From: Alcaligenaceae bacterium
GTDB lineage: Bacteria; Pseudomonadota; Gammaproteobacteria; Burkholderiales; Burkholderiaceae_B
Direction: 5' to 3'
NCBI GenBank assembly: GCA_947379755.1
Contig: CANCOC010000018.1
Coordinates: 1 to 47,195 of the forward strand
Length of the DNA: 47,195 nt
The first letter of the stretch is position 1. Each line of letters starts with the position of its first letter. The notes under the pieces are model-generated. The model made no database searches. It was not told where the DNA came from and was given only the letters and a program-made list of their open reading frames with translations. Below are positions 33,022-43,018 of the stretch, piece after piece. The translations under genes were made by a program, and so were the position numbers.

Positions 33022-33791
33022 GCGTGCGCTCCTTCAAGTTCACCATCGGTTGTGCCCATATAGGCTTCCATGACGGCAGGGTCGCGTGAAACATGTGCGT
33101 AATCACCTTCGGCCAGTACTGCACCGCGTGCCAGCACTGTGATGGTGTCCGCGATCGACGAGACGACATTCATGTTGTGCTCAACCATGAGAATGGTTCG
33201 GCCGACACTGACGCGTTTGATCAGTTGCGTGACGCGATCCACATCCTCGTGACCCATGCCCTGCGTGGGCTCATCAAGCAACATGAGTTCGGGCTCCATC
33301 GCAAGTGTTGTGGCGATCTCGAGTGCACGTTTGCGGCCGTAGGGCAGGCTGCCGGTAATTTCGCTGGAAAATTGGCCCAGGTCGACCTCTTCGAGCAGCG
33401 CCTGGGCGCGCTCGTTAAGTTGATTCAGGCAGTTTTCGCTTTTCCAGAAATGAAAGGACAAGCCGGTTTGACGCTGCAGACCGATTCTGACGTTTTCAAG
33501 CACGGAAAGATGCGGGAATACAGCCGAAATCTGGAACGAGCGAATGACCCCCCGTCTGGCGATCTGCGCGGGGCGCTCGCCGGTGATGTCAATACCGTTG
33601 AACATGATCTTGCCGCGTGTGGGCGACAGGAATTTGGTCAACAAGTTAAAACAGGTTGTTTTGCCGGCGCCATTGGGGCCAATCAAGGCATGTATTTCGC
33701 CGCGCGCGACGCGCAGCGAAACATTGTTCACGGCAACAAACCCACGAAATTCTTTCGTCAGGCCGTCGGTCTCAAGAATGATGTCTTTCAT
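33018..33791 (-). CDS. livG: Branched-chain-type ABC transporter ATPase LivG
   Basis: 257-residue ATPase, first gene of the operon. Walker A GPNGAGKTT, signature LPYGRKRALEIA (LivG type, without LSGGQ), Walker B LMLLDEPTQGM and VEHNMNVV switch region. The C-terminal LAEGDYAHVSRDPAVMEAYMG is the LivG tail. The promoter must lie in 33792-33895, a 104-bp gap with AT-rich sequence; I cannot pick out clear -35/-10 elements. Confidence 0.92.
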   Translation of the reverse strand: MKDIILETDGLTKEFRGFVAVNNVSLRVARGEIHALIGPNGAGKTTCFNLLTKFLSPTRGKIMFNGIDITGERPAQIARRGVIRSFQISAVFPHLSVLENVRIGLQRQTGLSFHFWKSENCLNQLNERAQALLEEVDLGQFSSEITGSLPYGRKRALEIATTLAMEPELMLLDEPTQGMGHEDVDRVTQLIKRVSVGRTILMVEHNMNVVSSIADTITVLARGAVLAEGDYAHVSRDPAVMEAYMGTTDGELEGAHA

Positions 33792-33895
33792 CCGGAATCT
33801 TATTCGAAGTTTAAAAATATTATTTAAATCGGAAACGGATTATGACGCACATGCAGCAAAAAACTCAATGGGGGTTTGTCATAGGTATGCAGGGC

Positions 33896-34531
33896 TCATA
33901 CTTTGGTTTTTTTCCTGTATTCACACAGGTCAGAAATACCGCATTGCGGACATTTAGGTGTGCGTGCCATACAAATATAGCGGCCATGCAAAATGAGCCA
34001 GTGGTGGGCGTTGAGTTTGAATTCTGGTGCAATAAACTTTTCGAGGCCTTTTTCTACCGCCACGACATCTTTGCCGGGTGCGATGCCTGTGCGGTTCGAG
34101 ACCCTGAAAATATGCGTATCGACTGCAATCGTTGGGTGTCCAAAAGCCGTATTGAGTACGACATTTGCTGTTTTTCGACCCACGCCGGGCAGGGCTTCAA
34201 GCGCCTCACGGGTTTGCGGGACTTCACCTTGATGCTGTTCAAGCAGGATCTTGCAAGTGGCAATGACGTTTTTTGCTTTGGTTTTGTACAGACCAATCGT
34301 TCGAATGAACGCTGCCAGACGTTCTTCTCCTAACGCATACATCGCTGCGGGAGTCCCGTAGGACGGAAAAAATTTGCGCGTCGCGATATTGACAGCTTTG
34401 TCTGTTGTTTGAGCCGAGAGCAGGACTGCAATCAGGAGCTGAAAATCACTGCTAAACGCCAGTTCGGTCGTGGGGGCAGGGTTGGCAGCTTGAAAGCGGC
34501 TGAAGATTTCACGACGTTTTTGTGGATTCAT
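33896..34531 (-). CDS. nth: Endonuclease III
   Basis: Base-excision repair DNA glycosylase/AP lyase for oxidised pyrimidines. The 211 residues carry the helix-hairpin-helix LPGVGRKTANVVLNTAFG with the catalytic Lys, the catalytic Asp in IAVDTHIFRVSNR, and the C-terminal [4Fe-4S] ligands C-x6-C-x2-C-x5-C. Length equals E. coli Nth (211). It lies 11 bp after the RnfB-like gene, a pairing common in proteobacteria. Confidence 0.96.
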   Translation of the reverse strand: MNPQKRREIFSRFQAANPAPTTELAFSSDFQLLIAVLLSAQTTDKAVNIATRKFFPSYGTPAAMYALGEERLAAFIRTIGLYKTKAKNVIATCKILLEQHQGEVPQTREALEALPGVGRKTANVVLNTAFGHPTIAVDTHIFRVSNRTGIAPGKDVVAVEKGLEKFIAPEFKLNAHHWLILHGRYICMARTPKCPQCGISDLCEYRKKTKV

Positions 34532-34542
34532 AGGTGATGGGA

Positions 34543-35184
34543 TCAGGGTGCCGCGCGGCGGGCGCGTGCGCGTGCAAGCGCGGAGGCGATCGCAGCCATT
34601 TTGTCTGCACTGTTTGATATAGCCGCACCCGGAGCGGTTTCGGGTCCGCCTGTTTTGTCTGTTTCATTCCTGGCAATGGCTTCGGCCCGAATATTGTCAG
34701 TGCTGGCTTGTGCGATTCGGGTTTGACGTTTTTCATACCGGGCTCTTGCCTGGAGGGCGTCCGCAGGTGTCCACTCGCGCGCAGGGGTGACGTTCACGAT
34801 CTCAATGCAGTCGACCGGACAGGGTGCTACGCAGAGTTCACAGCCCGTGCAGTCCTCTGTCAGAATGGTATGCATGAATTTATTGGCCCCCAGAATGGCA
34901 TCTACCGGGCAAGCCTGTATGCAGAGGGTGCAGCCAATGCAGTATTGCTCATCGATCACAGCAACCTGCAAGGGCATGTGTTCGCCACAGGAAGTGTCAA
35001 GGGGCAGCTCTGGCACACCCAGGAGCTTGGCCAGTGCTGCAATGCCTTGCCCGCCACCAGGCGGGCAGCGATTGATCGGTGCCTGTGCCTCTGCGATTGC
35101 CTGCGCATAGGGCAGACAGCCCTGATAACCACACTTGGTACATTGTGTTTGTGGCAGCAGGTCGTTGATGCGGGCAGCGTGCAT
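34543..35184 (-). CDS. rsxB: RnfB/RsxB-like electron transport ferredoxin
   Basis: 213-residue iron-sulfur protein. It starts with the Fe-S domain of RnfB ([10 protein letters not shown]...CPPGGG) and then two [4Fe-4S] motifs, [16 protein letters not shown] and [16 protein letters not shown]. The C-terminal 60 residues are polar and Arg/Ala-rich. Unlike true RnfB it lacks the N-terminal membrane helix and no other rnf genes are nearby, so it is probably a soluble electron carrier, perhaps serving Nth cluster upkeep or SoxR reduction; that role is speculative. Confidence 0.85.
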   Translation of the reverse strand: MHAARINDLLPQTQCTKCGYQGCLPYAQAIAEAQAPINRCPPGGGQGIAALAKLLGVPELPLDTSCGEHMPLQVAVIDEQYCIGCTLCIQACPVDAILGANKFMHTILTEDCTGCELCVAPCPVDCIEIVNVTPAREWTPADALQARARYEKRQTRIAQASTDNIRAEAIARNETDKTGGPETAPGAAISNSADKMAAIASALARARARRAAP

Positions 35185-35209
35185 GATGTGCGATTGAAAA
35201 AGTCAGCAA

Positions 35210-35232
35210 AACGGGGGCGCGAAGCCCCCGTT
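35210..35232 (-). terminator. Probable terminator of phaZ
   Basis: Nine-base arms AACGGGGGC / GCCCCCGTT close over a UUCG-like loop, 22 bp after the phaZ stop. On the minus strand it is followed by TTT and, after five more bases, TTTTT. A likely terminator with an imperfect T tract. Confidence 0.7.
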
Positions 35233-35254
35233 GGTCAAGCACCGGTCGTACAGA

Positions 35255-36475
35255 TCAGGCTTGTCGGACGAACTCTGCAATTTTAGGGCAGATTGTGGTG
35301 CGCCAGCGACGACCCGAAAAAATGCCGTAATGACCACACTCAGGTGCTGTGTAATGCTGTTTACGTTTTGCAGGGATGCCTGAGCACAGATCATGTGCAG
35401 CACGCGTCTGGCCTTCGCCGGAGATATCATCGAGCTCGCCTTCGATGGTAAACAAGGCGACTGATTTGATGTCTGCAGGCTTGACCAGCTTGCCATCGAC
35501 TTCCCAGGTGCCGTTTGGCAGGTCAAAGTCCTGGAAAACAATACGAATCGTATCCAGATAATAATCCGCCGACATATCCAGCACTGCGTTGTACTCATTA
35601 TAGAAACGGCGGTGTGCCTCAGCATCCTCATCGTCGCCACGCAGCAGATCAAGATAAAAATCGTAATGTGCCTTGAGGTGCCGGTCTGGATTCATCGACA
35701 GGAACCCTGCATGCTGCAGAAAACCAGGGTAGACACGTCGGCCCGCGCCAGGATACTGGGAGGGTACGGTGTGAATCAGTTTTTCTTCAAACCAGTCGAA
35801 AGGCTTGGTGGTTGCCAGACGGTTGACCTGCGTGGGAGAGCAGCGTGGATCAATCGGGCCGCCCATCATCACCATGCTGCGTGGCAGGCAAGGATCTTTT
35901 TCACTGGCCATCAGTGAAATGGCCGCAAGTACCGGGACTGTAGGCTGGCAGACCGACATCACGTGGACGTCAGGCCCTAGGTGGCGCACGAATTCTTGCA
36001 CGTAACGCACATAGTCATTCAGGTGAAAGCTGCCTTTGGCTGACGGTACCATGCGCGCATCCACCCAGTCCGTGACATACACGTCATGCTCGGGCAACAG
36101 TGCTCGAACGGTATCGCGCAACAAGGTTGCATGATGACCAGACATGGGTGCTACCAACAGAATCTTGGGATCCTGGCGCTTCGCGGAAACTTCGCGGTTA
36201 AAGTGCACCAGATTACAGAACGGAAGCGAAAACACCGTTTCTTCGTTGACTGCAACACGTTTGCCATCTACTTCAGTTGTTGGTAATTGCCATTCGGGTT
36301 TTTCGTATTTTTTTCCGAGGCGGTGAACCAGCTCGTACCCGGCAGCAACCTGTCGTGCCATCGGGCTGTACGCAAAGGGGCTGGTGGCATGTGTAAAAAG
36401 TTTAGAACCAATATCTGTGAAAGCCGCAAGCGGCGCCATGATGGCGCGCTGCATTTCATGCAGTTGATAGAGCAT
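35255..36475 (-). CDS. phaZ: Intracellular polyhydroxyalkanoate depolymerase
   Basis: Cytoplasmic enzyme that mobilises PHB storage granules. The 406-residue protein begins MLYQLHEMQRAIMAP, the family start, and has the nucleophile Cys176 in VMSVCQPTV, the cysteine lipase-box of the PhaZ1 class. Acid and His residues of the triad are plausibly in the IEGELDDISG and CGHYGIFSGRRW regions. Single gene; the 202-bp region upstream (36476-36677) holds an inverted repeat that may be an operator. Confidence 0.93.
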   Translation of the reverse strand: MLYQLHEMQRAIMAPLAAFTDIGSKLFTHATSPFAYSPMARQVAAGYELVHRLGKKYEKPEWQLPTTEVDGKRVAVNEETVFSLPFCNLVHFNREVSAKRQDPKILLVAPMSGHHATLLRDTVRALLPEHDVYVTDWVDARMVPSAKGSFHLNDYVRYVQEFVRHLGPDVHVMSVCQPTVPVLAAISLMASEKDPCLPRSMVMMGGPIDPRCSPTQVNRLATTKPFDWFEEKLIHTVPSQYPGAGRRVYPGFLQHAGFLSMNPDRHLKAHYDFYLDLLRGDDEDAEAHRRFYNEYNAVLDMSADYYLDTIRIVFQDFDLPNGTWEVDGKLVKPADIKSVALFTIEGELDDISGEGQTRAAHDLCSGIPAKRKQHYTAPECGHYGIFSGRRWRTTICPKIAEFVRQA

Positions 36476-36565
36476 GTAAGCGTTCCAATAGTTGTTCTGG
36501 AGAAGTGATTGACGCCAGATTCAATTTGTATGCTAACAGTGGCGGGCACATTCAGGTGCTTAATT

Positions 36566-36592
36566 ATGCTGCATCGCACCATAATGTAGCAT
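36566..36592. repeat. Inverted repeat in the phaZ upstream region
   Basis: ATGCTGCAT and ATGTAGCAT (complementary except one position) are nine bases apart, about 90 bp upstream of phaZ. The word GCACCATAA inside it recurs at 36607. It could be an operator for a PHA regulator such as PhaR, or an mRNA hairpin; I cannot decide. Confidence 0.35.
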
Positions 36593-36677
36593 GTTCGCGA
36601 CAGAATGCACCATAAATGGGGCTGGCACTGGTGCAAACCCCTATGCGTGGTTTGTTTCGGTCAACAGGCTTACGTGC

Positions 36678-37499
36678 TTACCAGTAGTTTTCAACAGCCA
36701 GGTTGCCTGCAACACCGCGCCGGCCGGGGACGAATCCACGCGCGCCGAGCAGTGCACGCATTTCGGTCACCATCGCAGGGTTTCCACATAGCATGACGCG
36801 TGACGTCAGGGGATCCAGGGCTAATCCTGCACGCTGTTCGAGCTCGCCAGTCGCCAGCAGGTTCGTGATACGTGCAGGCGCACGCATCGGACCAATGCTA
36901 GGCGAGCTTTGTGGGTCACTGGGCTCTTGCGAAGTAATCGGCAGATAAATCAATTGGCCGGGAGCATGCTGGCCAATCAGGTCGATGAGTTCCGGTCCGT
37001 AGGCGAGTTCGCTCGTGTGGCGTACGCCGTGCACCAATATAATGCGGCGGAATCTGGACCAGATTGCCGGGTCGCGCAGCATCGACATGTACGCTGAGAG
37101 TCCTGTCCCTGTGGCGATCAGCCACAGGTCCTGACCATCTTCAAAGCGTTCGAGAGTGAGAAAACCAAAACTTGTTTTGTCGATCCAGACGGGATCACCA
37201 GGGACAAGTCGGGCAAGCGCCGGACTGAAGGTGCCTTCAGGTACCACGACAGAAAAAAACTCAAGCTCATCCTGGGTCGGATGAGACACCATGGAGTAGG
37301 CGCGCCATTCATCAGGCGTCTCGGCATCCGGGCCATGAACGGCTAGCCCCAGGCGTGCAAATTGCCCGGGTATGAATACAAAGGCTGGGTCACGCGTCAC
37401 ACGCACCGAGAAGAGTTTTTCTGCGGGCCAGACGATTTTTGCCGTGACGGTCTGACGCGTGTATTTCTGGCTTGCGCCAGGTACGGTCGCTTCAGTCAT
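36678..37499 (-). CDS. fpr: Ferredoxin--NADP reductase
   Basis: FAD enzyme that moves electrons between NADPH and ferredoxin, 273 residues from ATG 37499 (GTG at 37508 is an alternative). FAD-binding RAYSMVSHP (RxYS motif), the NADP region LIATGTGLSAYMSML and the C-terminal MLCGNPAMVTEM are present. It ends in a short aromatic tail (VENYW) near the FAD as in bacterial FPRs. The ferredoxin gene fdxA lies directly upstream on the same strand, so the pair is probably one transcript. Confidence 0.9.
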   Translation of the reverse strand: MTEATVPGASQKYTRQTVTAKIVWPAEKLFSVRVTRDPAFVFIPGQFARLGLAVHGPDAETPDEWRAYSMVSHPTQDELEFFSVVVPEGTFSPALARLVPGDPVWIDKTSFGFLTLERFEDGQDLWLIATGTGLSAYMSMLRDPAIWSRFRRIILVHGVRHTSELAYGPELIDLIGQHAPGQLIYLPITSQEPSDPQSSPSIGPMRAPARITNLLATGELEQRAGLALDPLTSRVMLCGNPAMVTEMRALLGARGFVPGRRGVAGNLAVENYW

Positions 37500-37517
37500 A
37501 TCAGCCACAGGTGATGT

Positions 37518-37841
37518 TCAACGCTCAAGCAGTGCAAGCTTGTCAGGTTTGCCATTCCAGTCATCCGCATCGGGCAACGGTTTTTTTGAGCGGCTGATAC
37601 TGGCAAACTGTGGTGAAAGCTCGGCATTGAGCGCGAGGAATTTCATCTGGTCCTGAGGGACGTCTTCTTCGGCAAAGATGGCGTTTGCGGGACATTCCGG
37701 GATACAGACAGCGCAATCGATGCACTCGTCCGGATCAATCACCAGAAAATTCGGGCCTTCGCGAAAACAGTCAACCGGACAGACGTCCACACAGTCAGTA
37801 AATTTACATTTAATACAGTTTTCAGTGACTACGTGCGTCAT
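37518..37841 (-). CDS. fdxA: Seven-iron ferredoxin FdxA
   Basis: 107-residue ferredoxin with one [3Fe-4S] and one [4Fe-4S] cluster. Cysteines follow the Azotobacter FdI pattern: C9-x7-C17-x3-C21 and the [12 protein letters not shown] motif. The C-terminal 50 residues form the usual extension of this class. It starts 130 bp from the divergent pncB gene, so a promoter for each probably lies in 37842-37971. Confidence 0.95.
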   Translation of the reverse strand: MTHVVTENCIKCKFTDCVDVCPVDCFREGPNFLVIDPDECIDCAVCIPECPANAIFAEEDVPQDQMKFLALNAELSPQFASISRSKKPLPDADDWNGKPDKLALLER

Positions 37842-37971
37842 TTATTTCACCAGCCTGGAAATTAAATTTTGGAATTCCTGCCATTTTACCCAAAGTACCC
37901 ACACAAGGTTCGCGATGACCCTCTTCAGAGTAATGGCTGTGCTAAGGTTTAAAAAAACTGTGTGAAAAAAA

Positions 37972-39147
37972 ATGATTATTAAATCCCTGCTTGATACCGA
38001 CTTGTACAAATTTACGATGATGCAGGTCGTCTTGCATCATTTTCCGGCTGCACAGGTCGAATATCGTTACAAGTGTCGCACCCCGGGTATTAATTTGCGA
38101 CCCTATCTCGAAGAAATTCGTCGTGAAATCCATGACTTATGTCAGCTGCGCTTCAGTGAGGCCGAACTCGCCTACCTGAGTACGCTGCGGTTTATTAAAA
38201 GTGATTTCATCGACTTTTTAGGGTTGTTTCACCTGCCAGAGAAATGCATCAGCGTGACCGAAAGCTCGGTACCTGGCGAAATTGACATTACGGTCAAGGG
38301 CTCCTGGCTGCACACGATTTTGTTTGAAATTCCTGTTTTGGCGATTGTTAACGAGGTCTATTTTAAAAATGAGTGCCCGGGTGCTTCCTGGGAGGAGGCG
38401 CGCAAGCGGCTGCAGAACAAAATGCGACTGGTGCTGGATGCGACCGATCTCAGTGAATTCCGCGTAGCAGAATATGGCACGCGCAGACGGTTTTCTCATG
38501 ACTGGCACGAAGAAGTCGTCATCACCATGAAAGACCAGATGGGCGAACATTTTGCCGGAACCAGCAACGTCTGGTTTGCCATGAAGCACGGCGTACTTCC
38601 GCTCGGTACGATGGCGCATGAATACCTCCAGGCCTGCCAGGCGCTGGGCCCCAGGCTGCGCGATTCGCAAGTATTTGCGCTTGAAGTCTGGGCCAAAGAG
38701 TATCGCGGCGATCTTGGTATTGCACTGTCTGATGTCTATGGCATGGCGGCATTCCTGCGTGACTTTGATATGTATTTCTGTAAACTGTTTGACGGTGCAC
38801 GACATGATTCGGGTGATCCGTTTGACTGGGGCGAACGCATGATTGCGCATTACCGTCACAATCGTGTGGATGCGCGCACCAAGACACTGATTTTTTCAGA
38901 TGCGCTGACATTCCCGCGCGCGATAGAATTGATGCGACGGTTTGCCGGACGGTGCAGGATTGCCTTTGGTATCGGCACCAACCTGACAAATGATATGGGC
39001 TACACGCCCTTGCAGATTGTGATGAAAATGGTGAAATGTAATGGCCAGCCTGTCGCAAAAATTTCGGACGCACCTGAGAAAACCATGTGCGACGACAAAG
39101 CCTACCTGGCGTATTTGCGTCAGGTGTTTGAACTTCCCCCTGCCTAG
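37972..39147 (+). CDS. pncB: Nicotinate phosphoribosyltransferase
   Basis: NAD salvage enzyme joining nicotinate and PRPP with ATP hydrolysis. The 391 residues open with the standard [20 protein letters not shown] and contain [13 protein letters not shown], the region of the phosphorylated histidine, and [13 protein letters not shown]. Length matches E. coli PncB (400). The ribosome site is poor (A-rich). The RidA gene follows after 18 bp. Confidence 0.96.
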   Translation: MIIKSLLDTDLYKFTMMQVVLHHFPAAQVEYRYKCRTPGINLRPYLEEIRREIHDLCQLRFSEAELAYLSTLRFIKSDFIDFLGLFHLPEKCISVTESSVPGEIDITVKGSWLHTILFEIPVLAIVNEVYFKNECPGASWEEARKRLQNKMRLVLDATDLSEFRVAEYGTRRRFSHDWHEEVVITMKDQMGEHFAGTSNVWFAMKHGVLPLGTMAHEYLQACQALGPRLRDSQVFALEVWAKEYRGDLGIALSDVYGMAAFLRDFDMYFCKLFDGARHDSGDPFDWGERMIAHYRHNRVDARTKTLIFSDALTFPRAIELMRRFAGRCRIAFGIGTNLTNDMGYTPLQIVMKMVKCNGQPVAKISDAPEKTMCDDKAYLAYLRQVFELPPA

Positions 39148-39165
39148 TTGAATGAAGGAAATGCA

Positions 39166-39516
39166 ATGAGTAACCTTACCCGTGTAAATGTCGCAAAGCG
39201 GCTCTCCGATATGGCCGTCTATAACGGCGTAGCCTACCTGGCTGGCCAGGTTGCCGATGACGCAACACAAGACATCACCGGCCAGACGACACAGATCCTG
39301 ACCGCGATCGACAAGTTGTTGGCGACGGCAGGCACCGACAAGACGCGCTTGTTGATGGTGCAGATTTTTGTTGCCAATATGAAGGAATTTGATGGGATGA
39401 ACAAGGCCTGGGATGCTTGGGTTCCGGCCGGTCATGCGCCTCCACGTGCCACAATTGAAGCCCGTCTGGCCAGTGCAGACTACAAGGTTGAGATTGTGGT
39501 GACTGCAGCCGTCTGA
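39166..39516 (+). CDS. RidA/YjgF-family protein
   Basis: 116-residue member of the RidA superfamily, enamine/imine deaminases that clear reactive PLP-enzyme by-products. NGVAYLAGQVADDATQDITGQT and PPRATIEARLASADYKVEIVVTA are family hallmarks, with the Arg that binds the substrate carboxylate. The start at ATG 39166 has AAGGA 6 bp upstream. Its stop overlaps the relA ATG by one base (TGATG). It is nearer to the YjgH/RutC-like subgroups than to canonical RidA; activity uncertain. Confidence 0.88.
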   Translation: MSNLTRVNVAKRLSDMAVYNGVAYLAGQVADDATQDITGQTTQILTAIDKLLATAGTDKTRLLMVQIFVANMKEFDGMNKAWDAWVPAGHAPPRATIEARLASADYKVEIVVTAAV

Positions 39517-41723
39517 TGGATCCGATGTTGATCGTCGGCCTGAGTGACGACGATCAGGCGCTGGTGCAGCACGCAGCTGAGTGGGCAACCCCTCAGTTTG
39601 CGGACTTGCACACACCGTCCGGTGAACCACTGCTTGATCATGCACTGGGAACCGTGCGTGTGCTGGCTGATATGCAGGCAGACGCCGCGACACGCACGGC
39701 TGCAATGCTAATTGCACTGCCTGAGGCGGGGTCTGCCAAACAACCTGACTCAATCACCCAGCAGTTTGGTTCTGAAATCGGACGCCTTGTCCAGGGCACC
39801 CGTGCGTTGTTGCGACTAGGTTCGATTGCCAGTGGTGCCAGCCAGGCCGCTGCAGATTCGGTTGCCCAAAAAGAAAAACTGCGCAAAATGTTGCTGGCAA
39901 TGGCCGCTGATTTGCGTATCGTATTGATTAGACTGGCCTCGCGTTTGCACTCGCTGCGCTGGTATGCGTCGTCTAAAACACCCTGTGACCCAGCTCTCGC
40001 ACGCGAAACACTTGATCTGTATACGCCACTTGCCAATCGACTTGGTATCTGGCAAATAAAATGGGAAATGGAAGACCTGGCGTTTCGGTTTACAGATCCG
40101 CAACGTTACAAATACATTGCAAAACTACTTGAAGAAAAGCGGATTGAACGCGAAGCGTTTATCGAGCAAACGATTGAGCAGTTGACCCAGGCCTTGAAAA
40201 AAATGGGTGTAACGGCCGACGTAACGGGTCGACCCAAGCATATCTACAGCATCCATAACAAGATGCTGCACAAGAATTTGGATTTCACTCAGCTGTTTGA
40301 TGTGCGGGCCCTGCGGATCATCGTGCCAGAGGATCGAGACTGTTATGCGGCACTCAGTCTGGTACATGAAATGTGGGTGCCAATTTCTGACGAATTTGAT
40401 GACTACGTCGCGCGACCTAAACCGAATGGTTACCGGTCTTTGCATACCGTTGTCGCCGATGCTGCAGGACGCCCTTTTGAAGTCCAGATCCGCACGCGTG
40501 CGATGCATGAGTTTGCAGAGTTCGGCATGGCTGCGCACTGGCGTTACAAAGAGGCGGGTCCCCGCAGTACTCAGGCCGCTTCCAGTCATCCCGCACAGCG
40601 TCAATATGATCAGCAGTTGGCCTGGATGCGACAACTACTGGCCTGGAATAATGAAGCGTCAGAACAGCCCGCGACGAGTCCGGCGCCCCAGCCGGATCGC
40701 CCACAGGCCGATCACAGGCCGCCCGAGGAGCGCATTTATGTGCTGTCTCCACAGGCAAGGGTCCTCGAGTTGCCTGTTGGTGCCACGCCGGTAGACTTTG
40801 CCTATCACTTGCATTCTGATCTGGGGCATCGCTGCAGGGGCGCTCGCATTGACGGCCAGATGGTCCCGCTCAATACACGTTTGCAAACAGGCCAGACGGT
40901 CGAGATCCTGACGACAAAATCTGGCGGCCCCTCGCGCGACTGGCTTAACCCTCAGCTCGGTTTAATGGCCAGTCCGCGTGCGCGTGCCAAAGTGCGCGCC
41001 TGGTTTAATGCGATTGAATTGCAGCAGCGCATGACGCAGGGGCAGGCGCTGGTAGAAAAAGAATTGCAGAGACTGGGCAAAACAGCCATCAATCTTGAGC
41101 AGCTGGCTGAGCAGCTCGGATTTGCGCGGGCAGATGATTTATATGTTGCCGCCGCAAAAGAAGAGTTCAGTCTGCGTCAAATTGATGCCTTGTTCCAGCC
41201 TGTCTCGCCTGAACAGGAAATGAGCCCTGAAACACTTGTCACGCACTCACCGCGGCCTGGCAGCACGTCGCAATCCGGCAAGACGGGTGTGCTGGTGGTG
41301 GGCGTAGGATCCCTGATGACACAGCTGGCACGGTGCTGCAGACCCGCTCCCCCGGACCAGATCAGCGGTTTTGTAACACGGGGCAGAGGGGTGTCCATCC
41401 ATCGTCAGGACTGCTCGAGTTATGCGGCACTCGCCACCCGACAGCCCGAACGTGTGATCGACGTGGCCTGGGGCCAGACGGTCGCCGGAACCGTCTATCC
41501 GGTTGACTTGAGTATTCGCTCGCAGGATCGACCTGGTCTGCTGCGCGATCTGTCAGAAGTGTTTTCTCGTCTGAAACTCAATGTGGTGGCCGTCAATACA
41601 CAAAGTAAAGCCTCTATTGCCAATATGGGATTTACGGTTGAAATCCATGATGGGGCTGAACTTGGTCGGGCGCTGGCCGCCTTGTCAGAGGTGTCTGGTG
41701 TGATTTCTGCCCAGCGCCACTAA
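39516..41723 (+). CDS. relA: RelA-type (p)ppGpp synthetase
   Basis: 735-residue long RSH protein of the stringent response. The N-terminal region is a degenerate hydrolase: where active SpoT has an HDxxED site this protein reads LIALPEAG, so hydrolysis should be lost. The synthetase domain has the RelA-type ExDD motif (DEFDDYVARPKPNGYRSLHT, near residue 293), then QIRTRAMHEFAEFGMAAHWRYK. A TGS domain starts near 406, a zinc-finger/helical region with CCRPAPPD follows, and an ACT domain runs from about 660 to the end. It is translationally linked to the ridA-like gene. Confidence 0.93.
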   Translation: MDPMLIVGLSDDDQALVQHAAEWATPQFADLHTPSGEPLLDHALGTVRVLADMQADAATRTAAMLIALPEAGSAKQPDSITQQFGSEIGRLVQGTRALLRLGSIASGASQAAADSVAQKEKLRKMLLAMAADLRIVLIRLASRLHSLRWYASSKTPCDPALARETLDLYTPLANRLGIWQIKWEMEDLAFRFTDPQRYKYIAKLLEEKRIEREAFIEQTIEQLTQALKKMGVTADVTGRPKHIYSIHNKMLHKNLDFTQLFDVRALRIIVPEDRDCYAALSLVHEMWVPISDEFDDYVARPKPNGYRSLHTVVADAAGRPFEVQIRTRAMHEFAEFGMAAHWRYKEAGPRSTQAASSHPAQRQYDQQLAWMRQLLAWNNEASEQPATSPAPQPDRPQADHRPPEERIYVLSPQARVLELPVGATPVDFAYHLHSDLGHRCRGARIDGQMVPLNTRLQTGQTVEILTTKSGGPSRDWLNPQLGLMASPRARAKVRAWFNAIELQQRMTQGQALVEKELQRLGKTAINLEQLAEQLGFARADDLYVAAAKEEFSLRQIDALFQPVSPEQEMSPETLVTHSPRPGSTSQSGKTGVLVVGVGSLMTQLARCCRPAPPDQISGFVTRGRGVSIHRQDCSSYAALATRQPERVIDVAWGQTVAGTVYPVDLSIRSQDRPGLLRDLSEVFSRLKLNVVAVNTQSKASIANMGFTVEIHDGAELGRALAALSEVSGVISAQRH

Positions 41724-41804
41724 GGAATCCATTTCCTCTCGGTTTTGCCCTGTCAGACTGCTAAAATCAGCTCTTCGCTATGGTGCGAATGTGGAGATTT
41801 CGTC

Positions 41805-43004
41805 TTGAAACCCTATGATTTTCCTGATGCCAAAGGTCATTTTGGCCCCTATGGTGGTGTGTTCGCTGCAGAAACTCTGATGCAGGCGATAGAAGAACTG
41901 CGTCTGTCGTATGAGCAATATCGTAACGATCCCGAGTTTTTGGCCGAATTTCATTACGAGCTTAAACATTTTGTGGGTCGTCCAACACCCGTTTACCACG
42001 CGCGCCGCTGGTCCGAAGAGCTCGGTGGCGCACAGATCTGGTTCAAGCGCGAAGACTTGAACCATACCGGTGCACACAAGATCAATAACAGCCTGGGGCA
42101 GGCACTGCTTGCCCGCCGCATGGGTAAAAAACGCATCATCGCTGAGACCGGCGCAGGCCAGCATGGCGTTGCAACCGCGACGGTGTGCGCACGCTATGGC
42201 ATGGAATGTGTGGTGTACATGGGCAGCGAAGACGTCAAGCGTCAGTCGCCTAATGTGTTTCGGATGAAGTTGCTTGGCGCAACGGTCGTGCCGGTCGAGT
42301 CCGGTTCAAAGACCCTGAAAGATGCCCTGAACGAAGCTATGCGCGACTGGGTGACCAACGTTGACAATACCTTCTACATTATTGGCACGGTTGCAGGTCC
42401 CCATCCCTATCCGATGATGGTGCGTAACTTTCATTCGGTGATTGGCAAGGAGTCAATCGAACAGATGCCATTGTATGCAGGCCGTCAGCCTGACTACGTG
42501 CTGGCATGTGTGGGTGGTGGCTCCAACGCGATGGGGATTTTCCATCCTTATATTCCCTATCAGGATGTCAGGCTGGTCGGTGTAGAAGCTGCCGGCGATG
42601 GCATCGAAACAGGCAGGCATTCGGCCTCTCTGACCCAGGGCAGTGTCGGTGTATTGCATGGCAACCGCACCTATGTGCTGCAAGACGAAAATGGACAGGT
42701 TGCAGAAACGCACTCTGTCTCGGCAGGTCTGGATTACCCGGGAGTAGGTCCCGAGCATGCCTGGCTCAAAGACAGTGGCCGTGCCTCTTATGTCAGTGTG
42801 ACGGATGACGAAGCGCTTGCCTCCTTTCACCACTGTTGCCAGATTGAGGGCATTATTCCGGCGCTCGAGACATCGCATGCACTGGCTTATGCCGCAAAGC
42901 TTGCTCCGACGCTGTCAAAGGATCAGATCATTCTGGTCAATTTGTCAGGTCGCGGTGACAAAGATATCAACACCGTCGCGACCCGCGCCGGCCTTGTGCT
43001 TTAA
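41805..43004 (+). CDS. trpB: Tryptophan synthase beta chain
   Basis: PLP enzyme joining indole and serine. I prefer the TTG start at 41805 (GGAG about 9 bp upstream; protein [20 protein letters not shown]...), which gives 399 residues against 397 in E. coli; an open frame from 41745 would add 20 residues unlike the family. The PLP lysine is in [13 protein letters not shown], the phosphate loop in [10 protein letters not shown]. trpA follows after 14 bp. Confidence 0.96.
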   Translation: MKPYDFPDAKGHFGPYGGVFAAETLMQAIEELRLSYEQYRNDPEFLAEFHYELKHFVGRPTPVYHARRWSEELGGAQIWFKREDLNHTGAHKINNSLGQALLARRMGKKRIIAETGAGQHGVATATVCARYGMECVVYMGSEDVKRQSPNVFRMKLLGATVVPVESGSKTLKDALNEAMRDWVTNVDNTFYIIGTVAGPHPYPMMVRNFHSVIGKESIEQMPLYAGRQPDYVLACVGGGSNAMGIFHPYIPYQDVRLVGVEAAGDGIETGRHSASLTQGSVGVLHGNRTYVLQDENGQVAETHSVSAGLDYPGVGPEHAWLKDSGRASYVSVTDDEALASFHHCCQIEGIIPALETSHALAYAAKLAPTLSKDQIILVNLSGRGDKDINTVATRAGLVL

Positions 43005-43018
43005 AGGTTTTCAGACTC

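Noticed and set aside
38522..39753. Two long minus-strand open frames opposite pncB, the RidA gene and relA
   Set aside because: The plus-strand genes are strongly conserved families; the minus-strand products have shadow-like composition and no ribosome sites.
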